DNA of 64,000 bases from the NCBI GenBank assembly GCA_963813485.1, contig CAWEZE010000010.1, positions 124,001 to 188,000 of the forward strand, read 5' to 3'. The notes under the pieces were generated by a model that did no database searches, was not told where the DNA came from, and saw nothing but the letters and a program-made list of their open reading frames with translations. This DNA comes from DASQUK01 sp963813485. GTDB taxonomy: Bacteria > Actinomycetota > Acidimicrobiia > Acidimicrobiales > VFJN01. Of this stretch, positions 57,290 through 64,000 are shown piece by piece (within the stretch, counting starts at the first letter, position 1; each line of letters begins with the position of its first letter). The position numbers and the translations under genes were made by a program.

Positions 57290-58024
57290 ATGTCGTACTT
57301 CAGCAAGCGGGCACTGCGTTGGGCGGCACCGGTCGCCCTCGTGGGAGCCCTTGGACTCGCCGCATGCGGCGACAACGATGGCACCGAGGCTGTCAGGGTT
57401 GCGGCTCCCAGCGCCGTGGGCTTTGGCAGCGATCAGCATCTCAACAACCAGGCCGCGGAGATCGCTCGGGCGTCGGCCAGTGCCGGCAGCGATCAGCACC
57501 TGAACAACCAGGCTGCGGAAATCGCCAGCCAGCGGGCGAATCGGGCGGCATCGGCCAGGCTCAGCGGCCAGGCCGAGCAGATGGCTCGGGCGTCGGCCAG
57601 TGCCGGCAGCGATCAGCACCTGAACAACCAGGCTGCGGAAATCGCCAGCCAGCGGGCGAATGAGGCGGCATCGGCCAGGCTCAGCGGCCAGGCCGAACAG
57701 ATGCAGCGTGTGCAAGCGGCGCGGCTCGCGGCGCAGGCCGAGCAGCATGAGTGGTCGGCGCATCTCGAGGGCCAGGCCAACACCTACAGCGGCACCGACG
57801 TGCCCACCAATTCCGACGCCAACGTGCCGAACGCGTTCGAGGCGGGCAACCGGGCCGCCCAAGTGGCCCTGGCCGAGGGATACGTGGCCCAGCTGCAGGA
57901 TCAGGCAGATGGCAACCGGGACGCCCAGATGGCGCAAGCCGAGCAGTACGTGGAGCAGCAGCAGGATCGGGCGGACGGCAACCGCTCCATGCTGCCCGGC
58001 AGCCACCACGTGTCGACCCAGTAG
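57290..58024 (+). CDS. Modular repeat lipoprotein 1
   Basis: 244 residues. ATG 57290 with GAGGAGGA at 57279-57286. Signal peptide FSKRALRWAAPVALVGALGL and lipobox LAAC, so lipid-anchored and outside the cytoplasm. The first 55 mature residues (GDNDGTEAVRVAAPSAVGFG, SDQHLNNQAAEIA) are identical to lipoprotein 2. Then two 40-residue units (SAGSDQHLNNQAAEIASQ, ANRAASARLSGQAEQM), Ala/Gln/Ser-rich and expected helical; a unique part with YSGTDVPTNSDANVPNAF; two short repeats QDQADGNRDAQMAQAEQYVE and QQDRADGNRS; and the ending LPGSHHVSTQ. No known domain. Unknown function; the design suggests a rod-like surface protein. Confidence 0.75.
   Translation: MSYFSKRALRWAAPVALVGALGLAACGDNDGTEAVRVAAPSAVGFGSDQHLNNQAAEIARASASAGSDQHLNNQAAEIASQRANRAASARLSGQAEQMARASASAGSDQHLNNQAAEIASQRANEAASARLSGQAEQMQRVQAARLAAQAEQHEWSAHLEGQANTYSGTDVPTNSDANVPNAFEAGNRAAQVALAEGYVAQLQDQADGNRDAQMAQAEQYVEQQQDRADGNRSMLPGSHHVSTQ
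57470..57709 (+). repeat. 2 x 120-bp tandem coding repeat
   Basis: Two nearly identical in-frame units starting GCGTCGGCCAGTGCCGGCAG at 57470 and 57590. Differences are one or two bases. They encode the 40-residue helical modules of lipoprotein 1. Confidence 0.9.
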
Positions 58025-58110
58025 ATCAGCGGAGCTCCGGCTCCAGTCGTGGTTACCGCCCGGCCATTCCGGCCGGGCGGTAACGCGCGCGTCGTCGACC
58101 ACTGGCCGGA
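58025..58110 (-). pseudogene. Scrap of the GH2 glycosidase gene between the two lipoprotein genes
   Basis: 58042-58105 closely matches GH2 coding sequence at 59015-59078; the minus strand still reads VDDARVTARPEWPGGNHDWS beside DDARVSARLEWPGGRHEWSW in the real gene. The preceding GATCAGCGG matches 58860, so about 140 bp between were deleted. It shows the lipoprotein gene was duplicated together with the 3' end of the convergent GH2 gene. Confidence 0.7.
58052..58084 (+). terminator. Perfect 14-bp stem hairpin after lipoprotein 1
   Basis: GTTACCGCCCGGCC and GGCCGGGCGGTAAC with a 5-nt loop, 27 bp after the stop. It lies within the GH2 scrap; in the GH2 gene itself the same place pairs less well, so the stem has been perfected here. 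Confidence 0.6.
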
Positions 58111-58153
58111 GGCACTCACCATCCGGCGGCCGTTGCGGTGGGGTGACGAAGGA

Positions 58154-58175
58154 CACCTGACAGGTGGGTCACCTG
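58154..58175 (+). promoter_or_regulatory. Overlapping CACCTG/CAGGTG palindromes upstream of lipoprotein 2
   Basis: CACCTGACAGGTG (58154-58166) and CAGGTGGGTCACCTG (58161-58175) are overlapping palindromes, about 77-98 bp before ATG 58252, at the same distance as the palindrome of lipoprotein 1. Candidate operator with an altered arrangement. Confidence 0.45.
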
Positions 58176-58251
58176 CGGCGGAAGGGTCCTTCCGTGGGGC
58201 GCATCGTCGCGTTGCCGGGTGGCGGACATCCGGTACCGAGGAGGACAGACC

Positions 58252-58857
58252 ATGTCGTACTTCAGCAAGCGGGCACTGCGTTGGGCGGCACCGGTCGCCC
58301 TCGTGGGAGCCCTTGGACTCGCCGCATGCGGCGACAACGATGGCACCGAGGCTGTCAGGGTTGCGGCTCCCAGCGCCGTGGGCTTTGGCAGCGATCAGCA
58401 TCTCAACAACCAGGCCGCGGAGATCGCTCGGGCGTCGGCCAGTGATGTCAGCAACTCGGCTGTGGAGCTTGCTCAGCAGGAGCGGGCGTATAGGGCGTCG
58501 GCCAGTGATGTCAGCAACTCGGCTGTGGAGCTTGCTCAGCAGGAGCGGGCGTATAAGGCGTCGGCCAGTGATGTCAGCAACTCGGCTGTGGAGCTTGCTC
58601 AGCAGGAGCGGGCGTATAAGGCGTCGGCCAGTGATGTCAGCAACTCGGCTGTGGAGCTTGCTCAGCAGGAGCGGGCGTACAGGGCGTCGGCCAGCGCCGG
58701 CAGCGACCAGCACCTCAGCAACTCGGCCGACGAGCTAACCCAGCAAGAGCGGGCATACCGGGCGGCAAGCGCCAGACTCACGGCGCAGGCCGAGCACTAC
58801 TCGAGCGGCGGCGATTACGACTTCCTGCCCGGCGGCCACCACGTGTCGACGCGGTGA
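58252..58857 (+). CDS. Modular repeat lipoprotein 2
   Basis: 201 residues. Signal peptide, lipobox LAAC and the following 55 residues are identical to lipoprotein 1, as is the upstream region from about 58192. The middle is different: four 21-residue units (SASDVSNSAVELAQQERAY), exactly three heptads each, suggesting a coiled-coil rod. Then one module SAGSDQHLSNSADELTQQER that mixes the two repeat types, and the shared C-terminal ending LPGGHHVSTR. RBS GAGGAGGA at 58241-58248. The gene ends 5 bp from the convergent GH2 stop. Function unknown; the repeat number could vary by recombination. Confidence 0.75.
   Translation: MSYFSKRALRWAAPVALVGALGLAACGDNDGTEAVRVAAPSAVGFGSDQHLNNQAAEIARASASDVSNSAVELAQQERAYRASASDVSNSAVELAQQERAYKASASDVSNSAVELAQQERAYKASASDVSNSAVELAQQERAYRASASAGSDQHLSNSADELTQQERAYRAASARLTAQAEHYSSGGDYDFLPGGHHVSTR
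58432..58683 (+). repeat. 4 x 63-bp tandem coding repeat
   Basis: Units start at 58432, 58495, 58558 and 58621 and are identical except at one or two bases; a partial fifth begins at 58684. Such near-identity means recent expansion. Confidence 0.95.
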
Positions 58858-58861
58858 AGGA

Positions 58862-61051
58862 TCAGCGGGCGATCGTCGATCGGTAGCGGTTGACGATCAC
58901 ATCCCGGCGGGACAGGTGGAGCTCGAGGTCGAGGCGGAGCGGGCCAACGGCCTCGGGCACCACCGCTTGCAGGGTCCCGACCCGAACGCACGAGTCGGCC
59001 GGGACGCCCCGCTCCAGCTCCACTCGTGACGACCGCCCGGCCATTCCAGCCGGGCGGACACGCGCGCGTCGTCGATCGCCACGCGAAGGTCCGAGACCAC
59101 GTGCACGTCGAGCGCCAGTGCGTCGCCCGGCGCCACGGTCGCCGGCAGGCGGTCGGCCACGACGATCACCGGACGGCACGCGTCTCGCAGGGCCCCGAAG
59201 CCGGGCTTGGGACGGCGTTCGTGGTCGAGCACCGACCACGTGACGCCTGGATGGCCGTCGGCCAGACAGAACTGGGCGAACCCGCCGGTGGGCCGATACT
59301 TGAGCCGCCGTAGGGCCTCGACCTGCCGCCGGATCAGCTCGGCCTGGTAGCGCTGGGTGGCGGCACGCCAGTCGTCGAAGCTGGCGAAGGCGGCAGGGGG
59401 CACGTAGCGGTCGAACCGCGCCTTCTGGAGGTTGTGGCGCTCGCCCAGCCGGGGCCAGTCGAGGTCGGGCCAGCGCTCGGGCTCGCAGAAGGCGGCGCCG
59501 TCCCCGCTGGCGTCCGCCGCCGGGACGGCCTGGGCGCCGAACTCGCTCACGAAGCGCACCATTCGGGGCAAGGTACGGGCGAAGCCCGGCAGGTCGCGCT
59601 CGTCGCCCCAGTACCACCCGAAGTAGAGGTGGCTGTCGGTGCCGTCGAACTGGGGTGGATGCGGCGCCACGCCGGAATGGGCCACGACCGGACGGGTCCC
59701 GTCGGCCTTCTCGAGTGCCCGCTTGATCGATGCGTCGAGCACGGTCTTGTTCCAGCTCGGGAGCTGTTGGGCGCGCACCATCCGCAAGGCGCTGCGCCAC
59801 GTGGCCGCGGCGCTGCCTCCCGCGGCTGCGCCAGGTATCGATCGCCATGGGCTCGTTGTGGCCGCACCACACCGCAATCGACGGATGGTGGCCAAGCAGG
59901 TCGACCGCCTCTCGTGCCTGGCGCACCGCCGGGCGGCGTACGCCCGCGGCGTAGCCCCACTGGAGCGGCATGTCCTGCCACAGCAGTAGCCCTCGCTCGT
60001 CGGCGGCGTCGTACAGCTCGGGACGCGAGACATGGGCGTGCACCCGCAGCAGGTCGAGCCCGGCGTCGAGCGCCCACCCGACGTCGGCGCGTAGCTCCTC
60101 GGGCGACGCCTCGGCCAGGGCCATCCGGGTCGGTCCCTGGTTGGCGCCCTTGAGGAAGAGCCGCTCTCCGTTCACCGAGCAGGTCCAGTGGCGCAGCCGG
60201 ACCGACCGAAGCCCCGTCCGCAATCTCCGGACGTCGCTTGTGATTCCTGCTGCGGAACGCGTGGCCGGGGCCACCGATTCCGCGGCGGGAATCTCGACAG
60301 CCACGGTCACGTCGTGGAGGACCGGATCGCCCAGTGCCCGGGGCCACCACAGCTCGGGCCGCTCGGCCGTGACGGCCCACTCGAGCTCGTTGACGCCGGC
60401 GGCGAGTGGCTGGGTCAGCTCGTGGTCGAGCGCGCCCAGCTCCGTGCGCACGCACACCGTCCGGCGGGCGTCGCTGTCCAGCGTCGCCCGGAAGGCGACC
60501 ACTGCCCGGTCGGGCGTGGCCTCACGGCATAGCACCCGCAGGCGGGCGATCCGGACCGGCCCGGTCTCTGTGAGCCGCACCGGCCGCCAGATGCCCCCGG
60601 GGTTCCAGGCGGGATCGAGGCAATCCCAGTGCTGGAAGACGCCGGTGAGGTTGCGCTTGGCGGTCTTGGCGCGCTCGGGAGCACACGTCGCCTCCACCGC
60701 CAACACGTGCTCGAGCCGGTCGCTCAGCTGCTCGGTGATCTCGAACGTGTGGGGTACGAAGTAGCCCTCGGTGTCGCCGAGATAGCCGCCGTCGAGCCAC
60801 ACGTCGCCCTGGTAGAAGAGGCCGTCGAAGGTCAGCCAGCGCCGGCGGCCCTCGCCGGGGCGGTCCGTCACGAACCGGCAGCGGTGCAGCAGCGGGCCGT
60901 CGCTGTCCGCGAACGCCACCGTCGAGCGCCAGTGGCCCGGCACCGTGATCGGTTCCCAGGCGCCGTCGTCGAAGTCCACGCCGTAGTAGAGGCGGCGGAG
61001 GTCGTCGTCGGCGATTGCGGCGCGCCAGCCGTCGCTCAGGTGCATGGGCAC
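58862..61051 (-). CDS. Glycoside hydrolase family 2 (beta-mannosidase/beta-galactosidase type), two frameshifts
   Basis: About 729 residues. N-terminal sugar-binding jelly-roll: YYGVDFDDGAWEPITVPGHW, LTFDGLFYQGDVWLDGGYLG; middle Ig-like domain; TIM barrel start LFLKGANQGPTRMALAEASP, LDLLRVHAHVSRPELYDAAD, LLLWQDMPLQWGY; acid/base Glu in IAVWCGHNEPMAID; nucleophile Glu in RMVRFVSEFGAQAVP. Between about 59830 and 58960 the coding is in another frame (HNLQKARFDRYVPPAAFASF, KYRPTGGFAQFCLADGHPGV), so two compensating indels. No signal peptide, so it is probably cytoplasmic. A 52-bp palindromic element is embedded in frame at 60242-60293. Substrate is not certain. Confidence 0.75.
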   Translation of the reverse strand: MPMHLSDGWRAAIADDDLRRLYYGVDFDDGAWEPITVPGHWRSTVAFADSDGPLLHRCRFVTDRPGEGRRRWLTFDGLFYQGDVWLDGGYLGDTEGYFVPHTFEITEQLSDRLEHVLAVEATCAPERAKTAKRNLTGVFQHWDCLDPAWNPGGIWRPVRLTETGPVRIARLRVLCREATPDRAVVAFRATLDSDARRTVCVRTELGALDHELTQPLAAGVNELEWAVTAERPELWWPRALGDPVLHDVTVAVEIPAAESVAPATRSAAGITSDVRRLRTGLRSVRLRHWTCSVNGERLFLKGANQGPTRMALAEASPEELRADVGWALDAGLDLLRVHAHVSRPELYDAADERGLLLWQDMPLQWGYAAGVRRPAVRQAREAVDLLGHHPSIAVWCGHNEPMAIDTWRSRGRQRRGHVAQRLADGARPTAPELEQDRARRIDQAGTREGRRDPSGRGPFRRGAASTPVRRHRQPPLLRVVLGRRARPAGLRPYLAPNGALRERVRRPGRPGGGRQRGRRRLLRARALARPRLAPAGRAPQPPEGAVRPLRAPCRLRQLRRLACRHPALPGRADPAAGRGPTAAQVSAHRRVRPVLSGRRPSRRHVVGARPRTPSQARLRGPARRVPSGDRRGRPPAGDRGAGRRTGARRARGLGPSRGDRRRARVRPAGMAGRSSRVELERGVPADSCVRVGTLQAVVPEAVGPLRLDLELHLSRRDVIVNRYRSTIAR
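60242..60293. repeat. 52-bp palindromic repeat element, copy 2, inside the GH2 gene
   Basis: GATTCCTGCTGCGGAA pairs with TTCCGCGGCGGGAATC around a central hairpin GTGGCCGGGGCCAC. It shares length and layout with 44515-44566. Read with the GH2 gene it encodes IPAAESVAPATRSAAGI, placed in the linker between the Ig-like domain and the next strand. Confidence 0.7.
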
Positions 61052-61063
61052 ATCGGGGGCAGG

Positions 61064-63475
61064 CTAATCCTCGGTCTTCGTGGCCTCGCCGACCTTGTGT
61101 GCCCGCACCCAGCCGCTCATGCGCCACCCCATCTCGATGACGAACCCGCCGGCGGTGGCGATGGCGATGGCCGACAGCACGAGCTCGGTACGCGGCGGAT
61201 TCAGCGCGAAGAAGTCCTGCAACCCGGGCACCGCCATGATGACCGCGAAGGCAGCCGCCATCGAGAGGACCAGCCCCGCCCGCCACGGGTTGGTGGGTCG
61301 GGCCAGGATGGCCAGCACCCACAGCGCCACCAGGAACAGGGTGATCGTGGCCGTCGTGCGGGCCTCCGTCAGGCTGACCCCGCTTTCCGAACGCGCCAGC
61401 CCGTAGGCGGCGATCGTGCAGGCGGCGGCGACGGTTCCGGCGGGCACCGCGAACCGCAGGACCCGCTCCACGAACCCCGGCCTGGCCCGCTCCGCGTTGG
61501 GCGCCAGCGCCAGGAAGAACGCGGGGATGCCGATGGTCAGGCTGCTGATGATCGTCAGATGCCGGGGCAGGAACGGAAACGGCACCCGAGCCACGCCGAC
61601 GGCGAGGGCCAGCAACGTGGCGTAGACGGTCTTGGTGAGGAACAGGTTGGCCACCCGCTCGACGTTGGCGATGACGCGCCGTCCCTCGCCCAGCACCGGC
61701 GGCAGGCTTCCGAAGTCCGAGTCCAACAGGACCACCGGGGCCACCGCCCGGCTGGCCGGCGCGCCCGTTCCCATGGCCACCCCGAGGTCGGCCTCCTTGA
61801 GCGCCAGCACGTCGTTCACACCGTCCCCGGTCATGGCGACCGTGTGCCCGCGCGACTGCAACGCCCGCACCATCGCCTGCTTCTGCTTCGGTCCCACACG
61901 ACCAAAGACGCTGGTGGTCTCCATCATGTCGGCCAGTTCGTCGGGGTCCGCGGGGAGCTCCCGGGCGTCACGGGGGGACTCGGCGGTGTCGATGCCGACG
62001 CGGGCGGCCACGGCCCCGACCGTCCGCGGGTCGTCACCGGAAACGACCTTGACGGTGACGTCCTGCGAGGCGAAGTAGTCGAGCGTGCTCCGGGCGTTCT
62101 CGCGGATGCGCTCCTCGATCACCACCAGCGCCACCGGCTGACCGGCGGGTGCGCCGTCGCCGCTGGGCGCACCCTCGGTCCGGGCCAACAGCAGTACCCG
62201 GCGGCCACGGCGGGTCTCCTGGTCCACGAGCGCCGCGGCCTGTTGGCGGTCATCGTCTGTGCCGCGGCCGTCGCCCCTCGCCGCCTCCAGCAGCACGTTG
62301 GGAGCGCCGAGCACCCAGTCGCCGTGCTCACCGAAGCCGGTCCCCGAGTAGCGCTTGGCGGACGAGAACGCCGCTCGCCACGTCGGAGCCCACCCCGGCG
62401 ATGGATAGCGCTCGCCGAGCGCCCGCATGCTGGCGTTGGGCTCGGGGTCGGTGGCGGCGAGGGCCCCCAACACGGACTCGGCCTCGCTCGCGTCGGCCCC
62501 GTCGAGGGGGTGGACGTCGGCCACCTCGAGGCTCAGCTCCGTGATCGTGCCGGTCTTGTCGGTGCACACGATGTCGACGCGGGCCAAGCCCTCGATCGCC
62601 GCCAGCTCCTGGACCAGCACCTGGCGCCGGCTGAGGCGCAACACGCCGGCGGTGAAGGCAACGCTGGTCAGCAGCACCAGCCCCTCGGGGATCATGGCGC
62701 CGACGCCGGCCACCGTGCCCCGGATGGCGTCGCCCACCGAGTCGTCCGTGGACTCCGCCAGCTGGCTGAAGATCAGCAGGATGGCGGTCGGGATGATGAG
62801 CCACGTGACCATCCCCAGGATGCGGTCGGTGCCGCGCCGCAGCTCGGATCGCACGAGCGAGAACCGCCGGGCCTCCGACGCCAGCTGGTTGGCGTACGAC
62901 TCGGCGCCGATGCGGTCGGCGCGGTACCAGCCCTGCCCGGCGGTCACGAAGCTGCCGGACAACACCTCGTCGCCGGGCGCCTTCACCTCCGGCACGGACT
63001 CGCCGGAAAGCAGCGACTCGTCGACCTCGAGCGCGTCCGCGGTCAGCACCTTGCCGTCGGCCACGATCTGGGTTCCCTGGCCCAACTCGACGACATCGCC
63101 GTCGACCACCTCCTCCAGGGTGATCTCATGGCGCTCGCCGTTGCGCGCCACGGTGACGGCCGGGGCCGTGAGCAGCGACAGCTGGTCGAGGGTCCGCTTG
63201 GCCCGCCATTCCTGGTAGATGCCGATGCCGGTGTTGGCCACCAGGACGACGCCGAACAGGGCGTCCTGCAGGGGGCCAATGGTCAGGATGACGACCAGCA
63301 GCGCGCCGAGGATGGCGTTGAAGCGGGTGAAGACGTTTGCCCGGACGATGGCCCACAGCGAGCGGCTGGTCCCGCCCGGAGCCCGGTTGACGCGGCCGCT
63401 CTCGACCCGCTCGGCCACCTCGGCGTCGGTCAACCCGTGGGGGATCGGAGTGGTGTCGACTGCTGCCTGCTGCAC
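61064..63475 (-). CDS. ctpE: P-type cation-transporting ATPase, CtpE-like
   Basis: 803 residues, clean frame. GTG 63475 is preceded by AGGAGG; the open frame to 63640 has no homology. Order of P-type ATPase parts: first helices NAILGALLVVILTIGPLQDA, actuator TGES-type loop DESLLSGESVPEVKAPGDEV, M4 motif AMIPEGLVLLTSVAFTAGVL, phosphorylation site VDIVCTDKTGTITE, nucleotide-binding FSSAKRYSGTGFG (KR replacing the usual KGAPE area), hinge MTGDGVNDVLALKEADLGVA, then six C-terminal helices. The VPEGLVL-like M4 and VRANVFTRFNAILG start match mycobacterial CtpE, which imports calcium. No metal-binding N-terminal domain. Convergent spacing of 12 bp from the GH2 start side. Confidence 0.85.
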   Translation of the reverse strand: MQQAAVDTTPIPHGLTDAEVAERVESGRVNRAPGGTSRSLWAIVRANVFTRFNAILGALLVVILTIGPLQDALFGVVLVANTGIGIYQEWRAKRTLDQLSLLTAPAVTVARNGERHEITLEEVVDGDVVELGQGTQIVADGKVLTADALEVDESLLSGESVPEVKAPGDEVLSGSFVTAGQGWYRADRIGAESYANQLASEARRFSLVRSELRRGTDRILGMVTWLIIPTAILLIFSQLAESTDDSVGDAIRGTVAGVGAMIPEGLVLLTSVAFTAGVLRLSRRQVLVQELAAIEGLARVDIVCTDKTGTITELSLEVADVHPLDGADASEAESVLGALAATDPEPNASMRALGERYPSPGWAPTWRAAFSSAKRYSGTGFGEHGDWVLGAPNVLLEAARGDGRGTDDDRQQAAALVDQETRRGRRVLLLARTEGAPSGDGAPAGQPVALVVIEERIRENARSTLDYFASQDVTVKVVSGDDPRTVGAVAARVGIDTAESPRDARELPADPDELADMMETTSVFGRVGPKQKQAMVRALQSRGHTVAMTGDGVNDVLALKEADLGVAMGTGAPASRAVAPVVLLDSDFGSLPPVLGEGRRVIANVERVANLFLTKTVYATLLALAVGVARVPFPFLPRHLTIISSLTIGIPAFFLALAPNAERARPGFVERVLRFAVPAGTVAAACTIAAYGLARSESGVSLTEARTTATITLFLVALWVLAILARPTNPWRAGLVLSMAAAFAVIMAVPGLQDFFALNPPRTELVLSAIAIATAGGFVIEMGWRMSGWVRAHKVGEATKTED

Positions 63476-63538
63476 CTGGTCCTCCTGTGCCGCAGAGTAC
63501 CGACGGAACCGCGAGCCGGGGCGCGGTGTAGGACGGGC

Positions 63539-64000
63539 ATGCGACTGAGAGCCAGGATGTGGGCAGCGGCGGGCGGGTGTGCTCTGGCGTTGGTGGGCGC
63601 CATCGCATCCGCGGGACCAGCCTCGGCCAAAGGGATCCAATCAGCCACCATCAGCGGTCCCGGACTAGACGACCCGATCGACGTCGAAGTCGGGCGGTTG
63701 CCTGACCTGACGGCGTTCTGGCAGGTCATACCCGGTCAGCCGGAGCCGCCGACGCTCACGGAGCGGCCACCGGCCGGGCGACTCGGTCCTCGCTACACCG
63801 TGACTTGGCAGCTCATGACCGACGCCGATGAAACGACAGCGATCCGCCAGGACCTCTACCCGCTCGCGGAGGGGGGTCCGCTGGTCCACACGGCGGCCGG
63901 CCAGTCGATCTTCGACGGGACCACGATCGGTGGCTGGTACAAGGCGCCGATCGCGTTGCGCGACAGGCTCCATGCCCTCGGTGTGCCTCCGGCCAGCGCC
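63539..64000 (+). CDS. Secreted protein of unknown function (3' end outside window)
   Basis: ATG 63539, divergent from ctpE. Signal peptide RLRARMWAAAGGCALALVGA with a likely AXA cleavage (IASAGPASAKG). The mature part reads IQSATISGPGLDDPIDVEVG, PDLTAFWQVIPGQPEPP, PRYTVTWQLMTDADETTAIR and QDLYPLAEGGPLVHTAAGQS, a beta-rich extracellular domain seen in actinobacterial secreted proteins of unknown role. The frame is open to the window end, 154 codons. Confidence 0.65.
   Translation, partial: MRLRARMWAAAGGCALALVGAIASAGPASAKGIQSATISGPGLDDPIDVEVGRLPDLTAFWQVIPGQPEPPTLTERPPAGRLGPRYTVTWQLMTDADETTAIRQDLYPLAEGGPLVHTAAGQSIFDGTTIGGWYKAPIALRDRLHALGVPPASA

Noticed and set aside
58432..58683. CRISPR array
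   Set aside because: The repeats are direct, contiguous and in frame within a protein gene; there are no unique spacers and no cas genes in the window.

Overview
The window is a high-GC (roughly 65-70 % by eye) actinobacterial chromosome segment. Threonine-rich linkers, DrrAB-type exporters, a CtpE-like P-type ATPase, a TIGR02960-like ECF sigma factor and a LigD-like protein all fit an actinobacterium, possibly an Acidimicrobiia relative. That placement is inference; no rRNA or tRNA gene was seen. Many conserved genes carry one or more single-base frameshifts (for example GDP-mannose dehydrogenase, asparagine synthase, the ABC exporter and GH2). The source is therefore either an assembly with residual indel errors or a segment rich in pseudogenes. 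Succinate dehydrogenase, CtpE, the response regulator and several glycosyltransferases read clean.

From 1 to about 45 kb lies an exopolysaccharide (EPS) locus that has been duplicated, shuffled and partly destroyed. Its parts are: PIG-L deacetylase, epimerase, a Cys-rich unknown and a GT2 (0-4 kb); a GT4, a flippase remnant, Wzz, Wzy and a Thr-rich membrane protein (4.2-9.2 kb); an acyltransferase broken by an inversion, and a methyltransferase (9.2-11 kb); an initiating phosphoglycosyl transferase (11-12.6 kb) that is repeated at 17.6-19.2 kb; a deacetylase/GT2/FemAB-like operon (12.8-15.5 kb); an AT-richer oxygenase/methyltransferase pair (15.6-17.4 kb); an orphan OmpR-type response regulator (19.5-20.3 kb); AlgD-like dehydrogenase plus GT4 (21.7-24.3 kb) with a partial second copy at 39.6-41.5 kb; further GT4 genes; a Wzx flippase (28.5-29.9 kb); and asparagine synthase plus GT2 (41.5-44.5 kb). 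Initiation, sugar activation, glycosyl transfer, flipping, polymerisation and decoration are all represented.

Between 29.9 and 36.8 kb is an insertion-sequence pile-up (IS630, IS110, IS256 and a second IS630-type element, all truncated or internally deleted) with small accessory genes between (GNAT relic, DUF218 protein, HRDC protein). 37-39.3 kb holds a beta-helix lipoprotein and a broken lipoprotein.

From 44.5 kb the window returns to ordinary chromosome: LigD-like protein, ECF sigma factor, STAS protein, an ArsR/SRPBCC/ABC exporter block, a flavin-dependent acyl-CoA dehydrogenase homologue, the sdhCAB operon, a tandem pair of modular repeat lipoproteins, a GH2 glycosidase, CtpE and a truncated secreted protein.

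The most interesting non-gene signal is a family of 11-bp direct-repeat arrays (core CTTCAG/CCTCAG/CTTAA) at five places next to EPS genes, oriented with the gene that follows. The layout is that of OmpR/PhoB-type sites, and an orphan response regulator of that class lies in the middle of the locus. This suggests a local EPS regulon. The second is the pair of lipoproteins at 57.3-58.9 kb, with identical signal regions, a shared C-terminal motif and different internal helical repeats.
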